A stretch of DNA of 64,000 bases from Alphaproteobacteria bacterium (GTDB lineage Bacteria; Pseudomonadota; Alphaproteobacteria; Rhizobiales; Xanthobacteraceae), in the NCBI GenBank assembly GCA_005884685.1, contig VBAH01000006.1:32461-96460 (forward strand), in the 5' to 3' direction. A program made the translations under genes and the position numbers. Under the pieces are notes generated by a model that ran no database searches, was not told the DNA's origin, and saw only the letters and a list, made by a program, of their open reading frames with translations. Of the stretch, positions 34,281 to 41,049 are shown piece by piece. Every line of letters starts with the position of its first letter. The stretch's first letter is position 1.

Positions 34281-34910
34281 TCAGTTCGGCGCCGCGGGCT
34301 TCGCCTCGGCGGGTTTCGCGGCCGCCGGTGCAGACGTGGATTGCGGCGCGGTGAACAGGTTGTCGCCGCAGCCATCGTCGGCGATGTGATCGAAGCCGCG
34401 CGAGACGTTTTCCACCAGCCGGTCGAAACGCGCCTTGTCCTGCGCGGCATATTCCAGCGCGACGTGGCGCCACTGCGCGCCGCCGCAGGCGAGCATCACC
34501 TTGCGATAGAAGATGCGATCGCCCTTCAGCCCCGACACGGTGAGCCGGTCGCGCTCGCCGCGCAGATAGGTCACCTCTTCGCCCTCCGCGAACGCCACCG
34601 CCTTGAAGCGCGCCGCAGCGTCGTTCGCCGCGCCGGTCGAATACAACGCGAGCCACGCGTTGCCGTCCGGCGCGACGTAGCGGCGGCCCTGCCAGTTCGG
34701 ATCGGCCGGCTGCAACTGCCAGTCGCGCGGCACCATTTGCGCGGCCTCGACGCGCCCGCGCGGGGCGCGCGCGAACTCCTCGGCGGCGGGCGGAACCATC
34801 AGCACGGGCGCATTGCGCAGATAATAATGGCCGCGGTGATGGCGCCGGCGCGCATCCGCCGTGGTGGCGGTGAGCGCAAGGATCAGCGCGATCAGGACGG
34901 CCTTCCGCAT
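34281..34910 (-). CDS. Secreted protein of unknown function
   Basis: This 209-residue protein has a signal peptide (MRKAVLIALILALTATTADA) followed directly by a basic RRRHHRGHYYLRNAPVLMV. The central domain contains WQGRRYVAPDGNAWLALY and EGEEVTYLRGERDRLTVSGL, then HVALEYAAQDKARFDRLVEN and GFDHIADDGC. It ends in an Ala/Pro/Lys tail. It is a compact, probably periplasmic domain common in this group of bacteria but unnamed. It is convergent with the binding-protein pair. Confidence 0.75.
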   Translation of the reverse strand: MRKAVLIALILALTATTADARRRHHRGHYYLRNAPVLMVPPAAEEFARAPRGRVEAAQMVPRDWQLQPADPNWQGRRYVAPDGNAWLALYSTGAANDAAARFKAVAFAEGEEVTYLRGERDRLTVSGLKGDRIFYRKVMLACGGAQWRHVALEYAAQDKARFDRLVENVSRGFDHIADDGCGDNLFTAPQSTSAPAAAKPAEAKPAAPN

Positions 34911-35029
34911 CCGGTTCCAACGCGCATTGCCGCGAAATGATCCCGCGATTCCAGCGCCCTGCCAGCCCGCGGAATCGAACCTGAACAGTCATTCATTAAA
35001 CAAAACAGGCACTTAGCGGCGACTCGCCG

Positions 35030-35054
35030 GGAACGCATCGGAGTTCCAGGCGTT
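35030..35054 (+). promoter_or_regulatory. EcfG (general stress) type promoter
   Basis: GGAAC and CGTT lie exactly 16 bases apart, 50 bases before the histidine-rich protein gene at 35105. A TTGACA (35053-35058) overlaps the second box but has no good -10 partner. Confidence 0.65.
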
Positions 35055-35104
35055 GACAAGGCGAGGATGCGCGAACCCGCGCGTCTCGGACCCAGGAGGG
35101 AACT

Positions 35105-35392
35105 ATGAGAATTCTCGTTCTCGCGGCGGCTGCCGCCGCTGCCATGGCCTTTACCGCCCCGACGTTCAGCACGCCCGCCAGCGCCCAAGAGGTGAAGGTG
35201 AAAATCGGCGAGCGTCATCACGACCGCGGCCGCCATGAAGGCTGGCGCCACCGCGACGTGAAAAAGGTCGTGATCCATCGCGATCGCGGCCGGCACGAAG
35301 GCTGGCGTCACTCGCGCCACTACGGTGCCAGCAAGGTCGTGATCAAGAGGGGTCATGGCAAGACCGTGATCAAGAAGAAGTTCGAAGGCTAA
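35105..35392 (+). CDS. Secreted histidine/arginine-rich repeat protein
   Basis: This 95-residue protein has a signal peptide ending in STPASAQE. The mature part has a duplicated unit, DRGRHEGWRHRDVKKVVIHR, then DRGRHEGWRHSRHYG and VVIKRGHGKTVIKKK. It is strongly basic and rich in His and Arg. The unit could bind metal or anionic polymers; this is only suggested by composition. GGAGGGA precedes ATG 35105. A stress-type promoter lies upstream and a strong terminator downstream, so the gene is a self-contained transcription unit. Confidence 0.8.
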   Translation: MRILVLAAAAAAAMAFTAPTFSTPASAQEVKVKIGERHHDRGRHEGWRHRDVKKVVIHRDRGRHEGWRHSRHYGASKVVIKRGHGKTVIKKKFEG

Positions 35393-35415
35393 GGCGCGCC
35401 AAGCGTCCCTTCGAG

Positions 35416-35447
35416 GCGGCCCCGGGAAAACCGGGGCCGCTTTTTTT
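35416..35447 (+). terminator. Rho-independent terminator of the histidine-rich gene
   Basis: GCGGCCCCGG-GAAAA-CCGGGGCCGC is a perfect 10-bp stem followed by seven T. Confidence 0.92.
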
Positions 35448-35505
35448 CCGTCTGGCGCCGGCCTGCGCGCAGGCCTACTTGTGAGCGGGGGCACAGGAGG
35501 CTCGC

Positions 35506-35730
35506 ATGAAGACCACCATGCTTCTCGCAGGCGCGCTCGCGCTGTCGTTCGCCGGCGGCGCGGCCGCGAAGGACGCTCACGGCGTGTCCGTGCACAAGAC
35601 ACACAAGGCGAAAACACTGCGCGCGGCGCGTCAGCCGGCGATGCCGCCGCCGCGGGACCCGTACGCCGCCTACTGGAACGATCCGAGCCGCAATGGCCCG
35701 TTCAGCTGGGGCGGCCACGACGTGAAGTGA
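35506..35730 (+). CDS. Small secreted protein of unknown function
   Basis: This 74-residue protein has a signal peptide (MKTTMLLAGALALSFAGGAA). The mature part is basic and Pro-rich, with VHKTHKAKTLRAARQPAMPP and a C-terminal YAAYWNDPSRNGPFSWGGHD. GGAGG precedes ATG 35506 at good distance. No family recognised. Confidence 0.7.
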   Translation: MKTTMLLAGALALSFAGGAAAKDAHGVSVHKTHKAKTLRAARQPAMPPPRDPYAAYWNDPSRNGPFSWGGHDVK

Positions 35731-35741
35731 GCGTGCGGGCT

Positions 35742-36263
35742 TCAGGGCCCGCTCCGCCGCGCCTCGATTCCCGCGACCCAGCACTCGTAGGCGAGCCGCC
35801 CCTCCGCATGCCCGCCGAGCCGGGGCAGCCACGGCGCCAGCTCGGCAACCATCAGCCGCGTCACCCATTCGCGCACGGGCTCCGGCACGCCCGCCTGCTC
35901 GAGGCAAGCCGCTGCATTGCCGCGGCAGGTGTGCGCCTTGCGGCAGCGCGCGCGATGGCAGGCGCGGTGCAGCCGTAGCGCGTCGCAGCAAAAGCGCGCC
36001 GCGCCTTGCATGGCCTGCGGCCCGCCGGCGGCGAAAGCCGCATGCGCCTGCACGAGTCCATGCTTGAGGCCGTCGAGGAGGGCGCGGGCCTCATCCGGCG
36101 CGGGCGGCGGCATCGGCGTGACGGCGCGCGTCGCGGCTGCCTCCATGCCGATGGTGAGCAGCGCGAGGGTGTCGGCGCGCATGCGCGCGCGCTCGTCCGC
36201 GCTGTAGCGGGTGCGCGGCGGAACGGGTGGCGTGTCGTGTGATGGCTGGATCATTGGGGGCAT
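35742..36263 (-). CDS. Cysteine-rich cytoplasmic protein of unknown function
   Basis: This 173-residue protein has no signal peptide. A cluster of cysteines and histidines (FCCDALRLHRACHRARCRKA and HTCRGNAAACLEQAG) resembles an H-N-x-C zinc site, perhaps of a nucleic-acid-binding or iron-sulfur protein. The C-terminal part (REWVTRLMVAELAPWLPRL) is helical. It is convergent with the gene before it. The start may be 36263 (MPPMIQ) or ATG 36254. Confidence 0.65.
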   Translation of the reverse strand: MPPMIQPSHDTPPVPPRTRYSADERARMRADTLALLTIGMEAAATRAVTPMPPPAPDEARALLDGLKHGLVQAHAAFAAGGPQAMQGAARFCCDALRLHRACHRARCRKAHTCRGNAAACLEQAGVPEPVREWVTRLMVAELAPWLPRLGGHAEGRLAYECWVAGIEARRSGP

Positions 36264-36289
36264 GCCTCTTCGTTCCCGCGGCGCGCTGC

Positions 36290-36715
36290 GCCCGGGCTAT
36301 GCGCATTGTTCTCCCGCTTCCCCTTTTGCTTGCCGCAAATCGGGTAAACCCGAAGTGCGGACGAGGGGAGCGGAGCGCCGAGAAACGCCGGGGCGTGCGA
36401 GGCCCCGCGGGGCGGCGGCGAACCACCCCAGGCACGCGTGCGAGGCGTGCCGCCTCCCGTTGCGATCCGGGAGGCGCGCCTCTCGGCGCTCTGCTGCGGC
36501 TTTTTTCGGTCCCGGGCCACGCTTTCTGCAGCGCGCTTACTTTTGCGCTGCCGTCAGCCAGCTCCTGGCGGGAGGTCCGTAGTGACCTCCAGGTGGAGCC
36601 CCGGGCCGCCCGGGTCCGGCATGCCTGCCGGGCGCGGGTGCCGCCCCTTGCTCCGCCAACTGGATGCCGCCGGCCGGCGCCCCTCGGTGAGCAAGGTGGG
36701 GAGAGGATAGGCTAG
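36290..36715. other. Highly structured G+C-rich non-coding stretch
   Basis: No protein is supported across the gap from 36264 to 36822. This part is dense in hairpins: outer arms GGAGCGCCGAGA (about 36370) and TCTCGGCGCTCT (about 36480) with an inner GCCTCCCG-N7-CCGGGAGGC pair, then GCAGCGC-N10-GCGCTGC (about 36526), GGAGGTC-N6-GACCTCC (about 36570) and more. A CTTTTTTC follows the first long stem, as in a terminator. It could be a dispersed repeat of Bradyrhizobium type or a structured RNA. Confidence 0.5.
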
Positions 36716-36733
36716 TACATAATCCTAGTCAAG

Positions 36734-36785
36734 GAACATAAGTTCCAATGTTGATAACTTTGTTGTGAACATAACAGGAACATGA
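36734..36785 (+). promoter_or_regulatory. Candidate operator and promoter of the restriction-modification genes
   Basis: Three direct repeats GAACATAA (36734), GAACATAA (36767) and GAACATGA (36778) lie 33 and 11 bases apart, so all face the same side of the helix. A TTGTGA-N17-TACAAG promoter-like pair starts at 36763 and overlaps the second and third repeats. The first repeat is inside an inverted repeat GGAAC-ATAA-GTTCC (36733-36746). This A+T-richer stretch stands out from its surroundings. Confidence 0.5.
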
Positions 36786-36822
36786 TACAAGTGGCTTATG
36801 CGAGCAGTCTGCTTCACCCAGA

Positions 36823-37422
36823 ATGGCCTCGATGCCGAATCAGGCCCCTGTACCCAACGACATCGCTGCGCGCTTCGAAGTTCACGAATGGCGCAACGGG
36901 CTGGCGATTCTATCAGCGGCACACCCGCAGGAATGGGCGAACATTCTGGAAGTGCTCCGTGGCTTCACGCTCCTCAAGAGCGACGTCCTCAAGCCGGGTG
37001 GTTCGAAGGGCCTTATCTCCAGCAAGCTGGACGCGCACTTCACCAAGCTCGGCTGGATCGAGAAGAAATTCGACACGAAAATAGTCGTGGACTCGCGCGA
37101 GCATGTCGCGCCGACTCACAAAGTCGACTGCTACAAGGATCGCGTGGCGTTGGAAGTCGAGTGGAACAACAAGGATCCATTCTTCGACCGCGACCTGAAC
37201 AACTTTCGTCTACTGTTCGATCTGCGGGCGATCGATGCCGGTATCATCATCACCCGCTGCACCGAACTGCAGCAGATCTTCAATAGGCTCGGCAGAGGAC
37301 CGAGCTTTGGCAACTCAACGACCCATATGGCGAAGCTACTACCGAGGCTTGAAGGCGGTAGCGGCGGAGGGTGCCCAGTCGTCGTTTTTGGAATTCGAGC
37401 AGCCGCCTATGTCGAAGACTAA
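36823..37422 (+). CDS. Type II restriction endonuclease, BglII/BstYI family
   Basis: This 199-residue protein has the family pattern: FEVHEWRNGLAIL at the N-terminus, then the catalytic block VDCYKDRVALEVEWNNKD with Asp102, Glu111 and Glu113 as the likely metal-binding set, and further on DLNNFRLLFDLRAIDAGIII and TRCTELQQIF. BglII and BstYI cut AGATCT and RGATCY, so a GATC-cored site is likely, though not proven here. The ATG at 36823 has no strong ribosome site; ATG 36832 is an alternative. It overlaps the methyltransferase gene by 14 bases. Confidence 0.87.
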   Translation: MASMPNQAPVPNDIAARFEVHEWRNGLAILSAAHPQEWANILEVLRGFTLLKSDVLKPGGSKGLISSKLDAHFTKLGWIEKKFDTKIVVDSREHVAPTHKVDCYKDRVALEVEWNNKDPFFDRDLNNFRLLFDLRAIDAGIIITRCTELQQIFNRLGRGPSFGNSTTHMAKLLPRLEGGSGGGCPVVVFGIRAAAYVED

Positions 37423-38095
37423 CGGACACGCTGTTTCGTCCGAGCTAAATGGCGGCCAGCCGGACGTTGCGGCCGATCTTCTGCGCTTCGCGCGAGGCCG
37501 GCGCTTTGCGACGATCTTGGCCGATCCGCCTTGGCAGTTCACGAACAAGACCGGGAAAGTGGCGCCAGAGCATAAGCGCCTATCGCGGTACGGCACCATG
37601 AAGCTCGAAGAAATCCAGGCCTTGCCGGTCGGCGATATCGCTGCTGACACCGCGCATCTCTATCTTTGGTGCCCGAATGCCTTGCTGCCTGAAGGTCTGG
37701 CTGTCCTGAAGGCATGGGGTTTCAATTACAAATCCAATGTCGTCTGGCACAAGATCAGGAAAGACGGCGGCTCCGATGGCCGCGGTGTCGGCTTTTATTT
37801 TCGCAATGTGACTGAGTTGATCCTGTTCGGCGTACGCGGGAAAAACGCACGCACGCTTGCGCCGGGTCGGCGGCAAGTGAATCTGCTGGCGACGCGCAAG
37901 CGCGAACATTCCCGCAAGCCGGACGAGCAATATCCGATCATCGAGGCGTGCAGCCCCGGACCGTTCCTTGAACTTTTCGCGCGGGGCACGCGTAAGGGCT
38001 GGGCGACGTGGGGCAATCAGGCCGACGACGATTATCGCCCGACGTGGACGACGTACGCGCACAATTCGCGCGCCGAATTGATTGCCGCAGAATAG
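37409..38095 (+). CDS. MT-A70 family DNA adenine methyltransferase of the restriction-modification system
   Basis: This 228-residue protein carries the DPPW catalytic motif in FATILADPPWQF (residues 39-42) and later HLYLWCPNALL and FNYKSNVVWHKI, the MT-A70 N6-adenine pattern. The C-terminal block EHSRKPDEQYPIIEACSPGP is also typical. The gene overlaps the endonuclease gene and should protect the host at the same site. Here the endonuclease comes first, which calls for tight control of expression; the operator-like repeats upstream may serve that. Confidence 0.92.
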   Translation: MSKTNGHAVSSELNGGQPDVAADLLRFARGRRFATILADPPWQFTNKTGKVAPEHKRLSRYGTMKLEEIQALPVGDIAADTAHLYLWCPNALLPEGLAVLKAWGFNYKSNVVWHKIRKDGGSDGRGVGFYFRNVTELILFGVRGKNARTLAPGRRQVNLLATRKREHSRKPDEQYPIIEACSPGPFLELFARGTRKGWATWGNQADDDYRPTWTTYAHNSRAELIAAE

Positions 38096-38164
38096 CCTTT
38101 ACTGCCCCGCCAACACCCGCACACGCCGCGCGGTCTTCCGCCAATCGCCGACGCGCGCGCGGCG

Positions 38165-38255
38165 CACATGGCCGGACTTGGTCCGGCCATCCAGGGCTTG
38201 CCGGGCAGCAAGAAAGACGTGGATGCCCGGGTCAAGCCCGGGCATGACGAAGGAG
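38165..38255. repeat. Dispersed palindromic repeat, family C
   Basis: ATGGCCGGACTTGGTCCGGCCAT and ATGCCCGGGTCAAGCCCGGGCAT are two near-perfect hairpins joined by a link with GGCTTGCCGGGCAGCAAG. This pair is a common rhizobial intergenic repeat. It bounds the restriction-modification island on the right. Confidence 0.75.
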
Positions 38256-38281
38256 AGCCGTCGATGAGCGATCCCGCGCCC

Positions 38282-38530
38282 TCACTTCGCCAACGCCCGC
38301 GTCACCGCCTCCGGTTCCTTCTCGACGATCTTCAACAAGATGCGCGCGCTGCGCTCCGGGCGTCGGCGGCCTTGCTCCCAATCGCGCAAGGCGGAGAGCG
38401 CAAAGCCATAGGTTCGCGCAAAGCGTTCCTGGGAGAATACGCCCAACTGGCCGACCGCGTGCTGATCGTCGATCCGTTGACCAAAACGATCGCCGATATC
38501 GTGCCGCGCCAGATGGATTGCCGCCCGGAT
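38282..38530 (-). pseudogene. HigA/RelB-type helix-turn-helix antitoxin remnant
   Basis: The C-terminal half reads FSQERFARTYGFALSALRDW, then EQGRRRPERSARILLK and PEAVTRALAK, the classic XRE antitoxin end. No in-frame ATG or GTG gives a full protein upstream, and the N-terminal part degrades. No toxin gene is adjacent. It is probably a decayed toxin-antitoxin gene. Confidence 0.65.
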
Positions 38531-38571
38531 ATGTGCTGCATTGGGTTGCTTGGGTGCACAGGGAAAATGAC

Positions 38572-38781
38572 ATGCGCACAGCGGGATTGGTGGCGGTCGC
38601 CGTCGCGGCGCTGCTCTCGGGCGGGAGCGCTGCGCTGGCGCAGTCGACGTCGCGCAGCGTGTGCTGCAAGGAATTGAACGGACGCTGGGAGGAAAACCGC
38701 CGCACCAACGAGATGCGCTGCTACGGCGTCGATACCAACCGCTACTATTCCTGCGTGGCGAAGCGCAGCGGCGTAAAATAG
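38572..38781 (+). CDS. Small secreted cysteine protein of unknown function
   Basis: This 69-residue protein has a signal peptide (MRTAGLVAVAVAALLSGGSA). The mature part has SRSVCCKELNGRWEENRRTN and MRCYGVDTNRYYSCVAKRSG, so four cysteines could form two disulfides. The ATG at 38572 is chosen because it begins the signal peptide; the frame is open earlier. Unknown family. Confidence 0.7.
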   Translation: MRTAGLVAVAVAALLSGGSAALAQSTSRSVCCKELNGRWEENRRTNEMRCYGVDTNRYYSCVAKRSGVK

Positions 38782-38789
38782 CGCGGCCG

Positions 38790-39755
38790 ATGCACCGCCG
38801 CACCTTCCTCGCCGGCTCCGCCGCCGTTCTCGCCGCGCCTGCGATCGCGCAGAGCGCATGGCCGCACGGACAGCCGATCCGCATCATCGTGCCGTTCCCG
38901 GCCGGCGCCGCGAACGACGCGATGGGGCGGCTCGCGGGCCAGCGGCTGCAGGAGAAGTTCGGCGCGAGCGTCGTGGTGGAGAACCGCGCCGGCGGCAGCG
39001 CCAGCATCGGCACCACGGCGGTGCTCAACGCCGCGCCGGACGGCTACACGCTGCTCGCCTCGGCGTTCAACCACATCATCCTCAATCATGCCGTGAAAGG
39101 CGTGACGTTCGACCCGCAGGCCGACTTCGAGACGATCGGCCGCACGGCGCGCGCGCCGCTCTTGATGGTGCTGGCGCCGCAGCGCCCGCAGACAACTCTT
39201 TCCGAGGTGGTCGCCGCCGCGAAGGCCGCGCCGAACGACTGGACGTTTGCGATTCCCGCGCTCGGCGCGCCGAGCCATCTCGCGACCGTCGACCTCATCA
39301 GCCGCGCGGGGCTTGCGATCGCGACATCGCCCTATCGCGGCACCGCGCCGGCGCTGACCGACGTGATGGGCGGGCACGTGCAACTGCTGATCGATGCGTC
39401 GTTCGCGCTGATCCCGGTCGCGCGCGACGGCAAGGTCAGGACGCTCGGCATCACCACGCAGGAGCGCTCGGCGCTCGCGCCCGACATCCCGACCATCGCC
39501 GAGCAGGGTTTCGCGGGCTACGACTTCCAGTCCTGGTACGGGCTGTGGGCGCCGAAAGGCACGCCGCCCGCGATCTGCCAGCGCATCAACGTGCTGATGC
39601 GCGAGACCATGGCGGAGCCCGCGATCGTGCAACGGCTCAATGCCTCATTGCTCGAGCCGGTGGCCGAGACGATCGAAGAGAGCAAGGCGCTCATCGCCGC
39701 CGAAGTGCCGAAGCATGTCGCGCTGTTGAAGCAGGCGCGCTTCGAGGCGCAGTAG
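38790..39755 (+). CDS. Bug-family tripartite tricarboxylate transporter binding protein 1
   Basis: This 321-residue periplasmic protein has a Tat-like signal (MHRRTFLAGSAAVLAAPAIA). The family blocks follow: RIIVPFPAGAANDAMGRLAG, VVENRAGGSASIGTTAVLNA, PDGYTLL and the C-terminal LWAPKGTPPAICQRI. Bug proteins capture carboxylates and other small molecules; many genomes carry dozens without a matching membrane pair. No TctA or TctB gene is near. The ligand is unknown. Confidence 0.9.
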   Translation: MHRRTFLAGSAAVLAAPAIAQSAWPHGQPIRIIVPFPAGAANDAMGRLAGQRLQEKFGASVVVENRAGGSASIGTTAVLNAAPDGYTLLASAFNHIILNHAVKGVTFDPQADFETIGRTARAPLLMVLAPQRPQTTLSEVVAAAKAAPNDWTFAIPALGAPSHLATVDLISRAGLAIATSPYRGTAPALTDVMGGHVQLLIDASFALIPVARDGKVRTLGITTQERSALAPDIPTIAEQGFAGYDFQSWYGLWAPKGTPPAICQRINVLMRETMAEPAIVQRLNASLLEPVAETIEESKALIAAEVPKHVALLKQARFEAQ

Positions 39756-39765
39756 TCTGCCCTTC

Positions 39766-39843
39766 GTCATTGCGAGGAGCGAAGCGACGAAGCAATCCAG
39801 TCGTCTCATAAGATGGATTGCTTCGCTTCGCTCGCAATGACGA
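39766..39843. repeat. Dispersed palindromic repeat, family B
   Basis: GTCATTGCGAGGAGCGAAGC and GCTTCGCTCGCAATGAC are the ends of an inverted repeat with an inner GAAGCAATCC / GGATTGCTTC pair. The type is widespread in rhizobia and other proteobacteria. It lies between two convergent genes. Confidence 0.85.
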
Positions 39844-39844
39844 A

Positions 39845-40936
39845 TCACTCCTCCAGCAGCACCACGCGCCGCGGCTCCACCGTCATGAACGCCTCGCTGC
39901 CCTCGGCGAGGGGCTCCATCGTGCCGCGGATGACGAGGCGTTGATCGCCCCAGAGGACGATGGTCTGCGAGAAGTCGCCCTGGAATACCGAACGCTCGAT
40001 CCGCACCGGCCACACATTGCGTGCGCCCGCCGGTTTCTGCGGCGACAGCGCAAGATGCACGGTGCGCACTGAAAATGTGATGTCCGCGCCGACTGGCCGT
40101 CCGTGCGCCACGCCGTGAACGACTCCGCCCGGCGTCTCCAGCGCGATCAGCCCGTCCGTATCGAGGTCGGCGCGATGCTTGCCGCGGATCAGGTTGGCCG
40201 AGCCGATGAAATCCGCCACGAACGCGTTGCGCGGGCGATTGTAGATCTCGTTCGGGCTGCCGACCTGCGCGATCAGCCCGTCGCGCATCACCACGATGTG
40301 GTCGGACATCGCGAGCGCCTCCTCGAGGTCGTGCGTCACGTAGACCGACGTGATGCCGAGCCGGTGCTGCAATTCGCGCAGCTCGATGCGCATGTCGGCG
40401 CGCAGCTTGGCGTCGAGGTTCGACAGCGGCTCGTCGAACAGCAGCACCGAAGGCTGGAACACGAAGGCGCGCGCGAGCGCGACGCGCTGCTGCTGCCCGC
40501 CCGACAGTTGCGAGGCGCCGCGCCCGGAAAACGCGCGCATCTGCACCATGTCGAGCGCGCGCTCGACCTTCTCGGCGATCGCCTCGCGGCTCTCGCGCCG
40601 CACGCGCAACCCGTAGGCGACATTCTCGAACACCGTCATGTGCGGCCAGATCGCGTAGGACTGGAACACCATCGAGAGGCCGCGCTTCTCTGCCGGAATG
40701 TTGACGCGTTGCGCCGAAGAATAAACCGGCGCGCCGCCGATGCGGATTTCGCCCGCGCTCGGCTGCTCCAGCCCGGCGATGGCGCGCAACGTCGTGGTCT
40801 TGCCGCAGCCGGACGGTCCGAGCAGGGTGAGCTGCTCGCCGGGCTGCACGGAAAAGCTCACGCCGCGCACCGCCGGCACGTCGCCGTAATGGATTTCGAG
40901 ATTCTCAACCTCGATGTGCGGCTTGCGGTCAGGCAT
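39845..40936 (-). CDS. ABC transporter ATPase, Fe3+/2-aminoethylphosphonate-type (FbpC-like)
   Basis: This 363-residue ATPase has Walker A GPSGCGKTT, the Q-loop FQSYAIWPHMTV, the signature LSGGQQQR, Walker B LLFDEPLSNLDAKLR and the H-loop VYVTHDLEEAL. A C-terminal TOBE-like domain follows. It powers the importer made by the two-domain permease (41050) and the binding protein (42868) on the same strand. A family A repeat separates this gene from the permease gene. Confidence 0.93.
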   Translation of the reverse strand: MPDRKPHIEVENLEIHYGDVPAVRGVSFSVQPGEQLTLLGPSGCGKTTTLRAIAGLEQPSAGEIRIGGAPVYSSAQRVNIPAEKRGLSMVFQSYAIWPHMTVFENVAYGLRVRRESREAIAEKVERALDMVQMRAFSGRGASQLSGGQQQRVALARAFVFQPSVLLFDEPLSNLDAKLRADMRIELRELQHRLGITSVYVTHDLEEALAMSDHIVVMRDGLIAQVGSPNEIYNRPRNAFVADFIGSANLIRGKHRADLDTDGLIALETPGGVVHGVAHGRPVGADITFSVRTVHLALSPQKPAGARNVWPVRIERSVFQGDFSQTIVLWGDQRLVIRGTMEPLAEGSEAFMTVEPRRVVLLEE

Positions 40937-40949
40937 CAGTTTCCTACCC

Positions 40950-41031
40950 GCTCATTCCCGCGAAAGCGGGAATCCAGTTCTTTGCCAAAGCGCTGGGTCC
41001 CCGCTTTCGCGGGGACGAGCGGAGTGTGGGT
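40950..41031. repeat. Dispersed palindromic repeat, family A copy 5 (best preserved)
   Basis: GCTCATTCCCGCGAAAGCGG-GAATCCAG-...-CTGGGTCCCCGCTTTCGCGG-GGACGAGC is nearly perfect. It lies inside the Fe3+-type ABC operon, between the permease and ATPase genes. Confidence 0.9.
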
Positions 41032-41049
41032 TGAGCCTAATCCCATGCG

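Noticed and set aside
34961..34985. A tRNA-like fragment with GGAATCGAACCT
   Set aside because: No acceptor or anticodon stem can be built around it on either strand.
31981..34992. A very long open frame on the minus strand across the secreted-protein and binding-protein genes
   Set aside because: It is antisense to three genes with signal peptides and known families. Its composition is Arg/Asp/His-heavy and resembles no protein; long antisense frames are common in G+C-rich DNA.
35416..35447. The hairpin as a riboswitch or small RNA
   Set aside because: A perfect stem followed directly by seven T is a simple terminator; nothing else is conserved around it.
36798..37286. Another open frame over the endonuclease gene starting at ATG 36798
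   Set aside because: Its translation has no family resemblance, whereas the frame at 36823 gives a clear BglII/BstYI-type protein.
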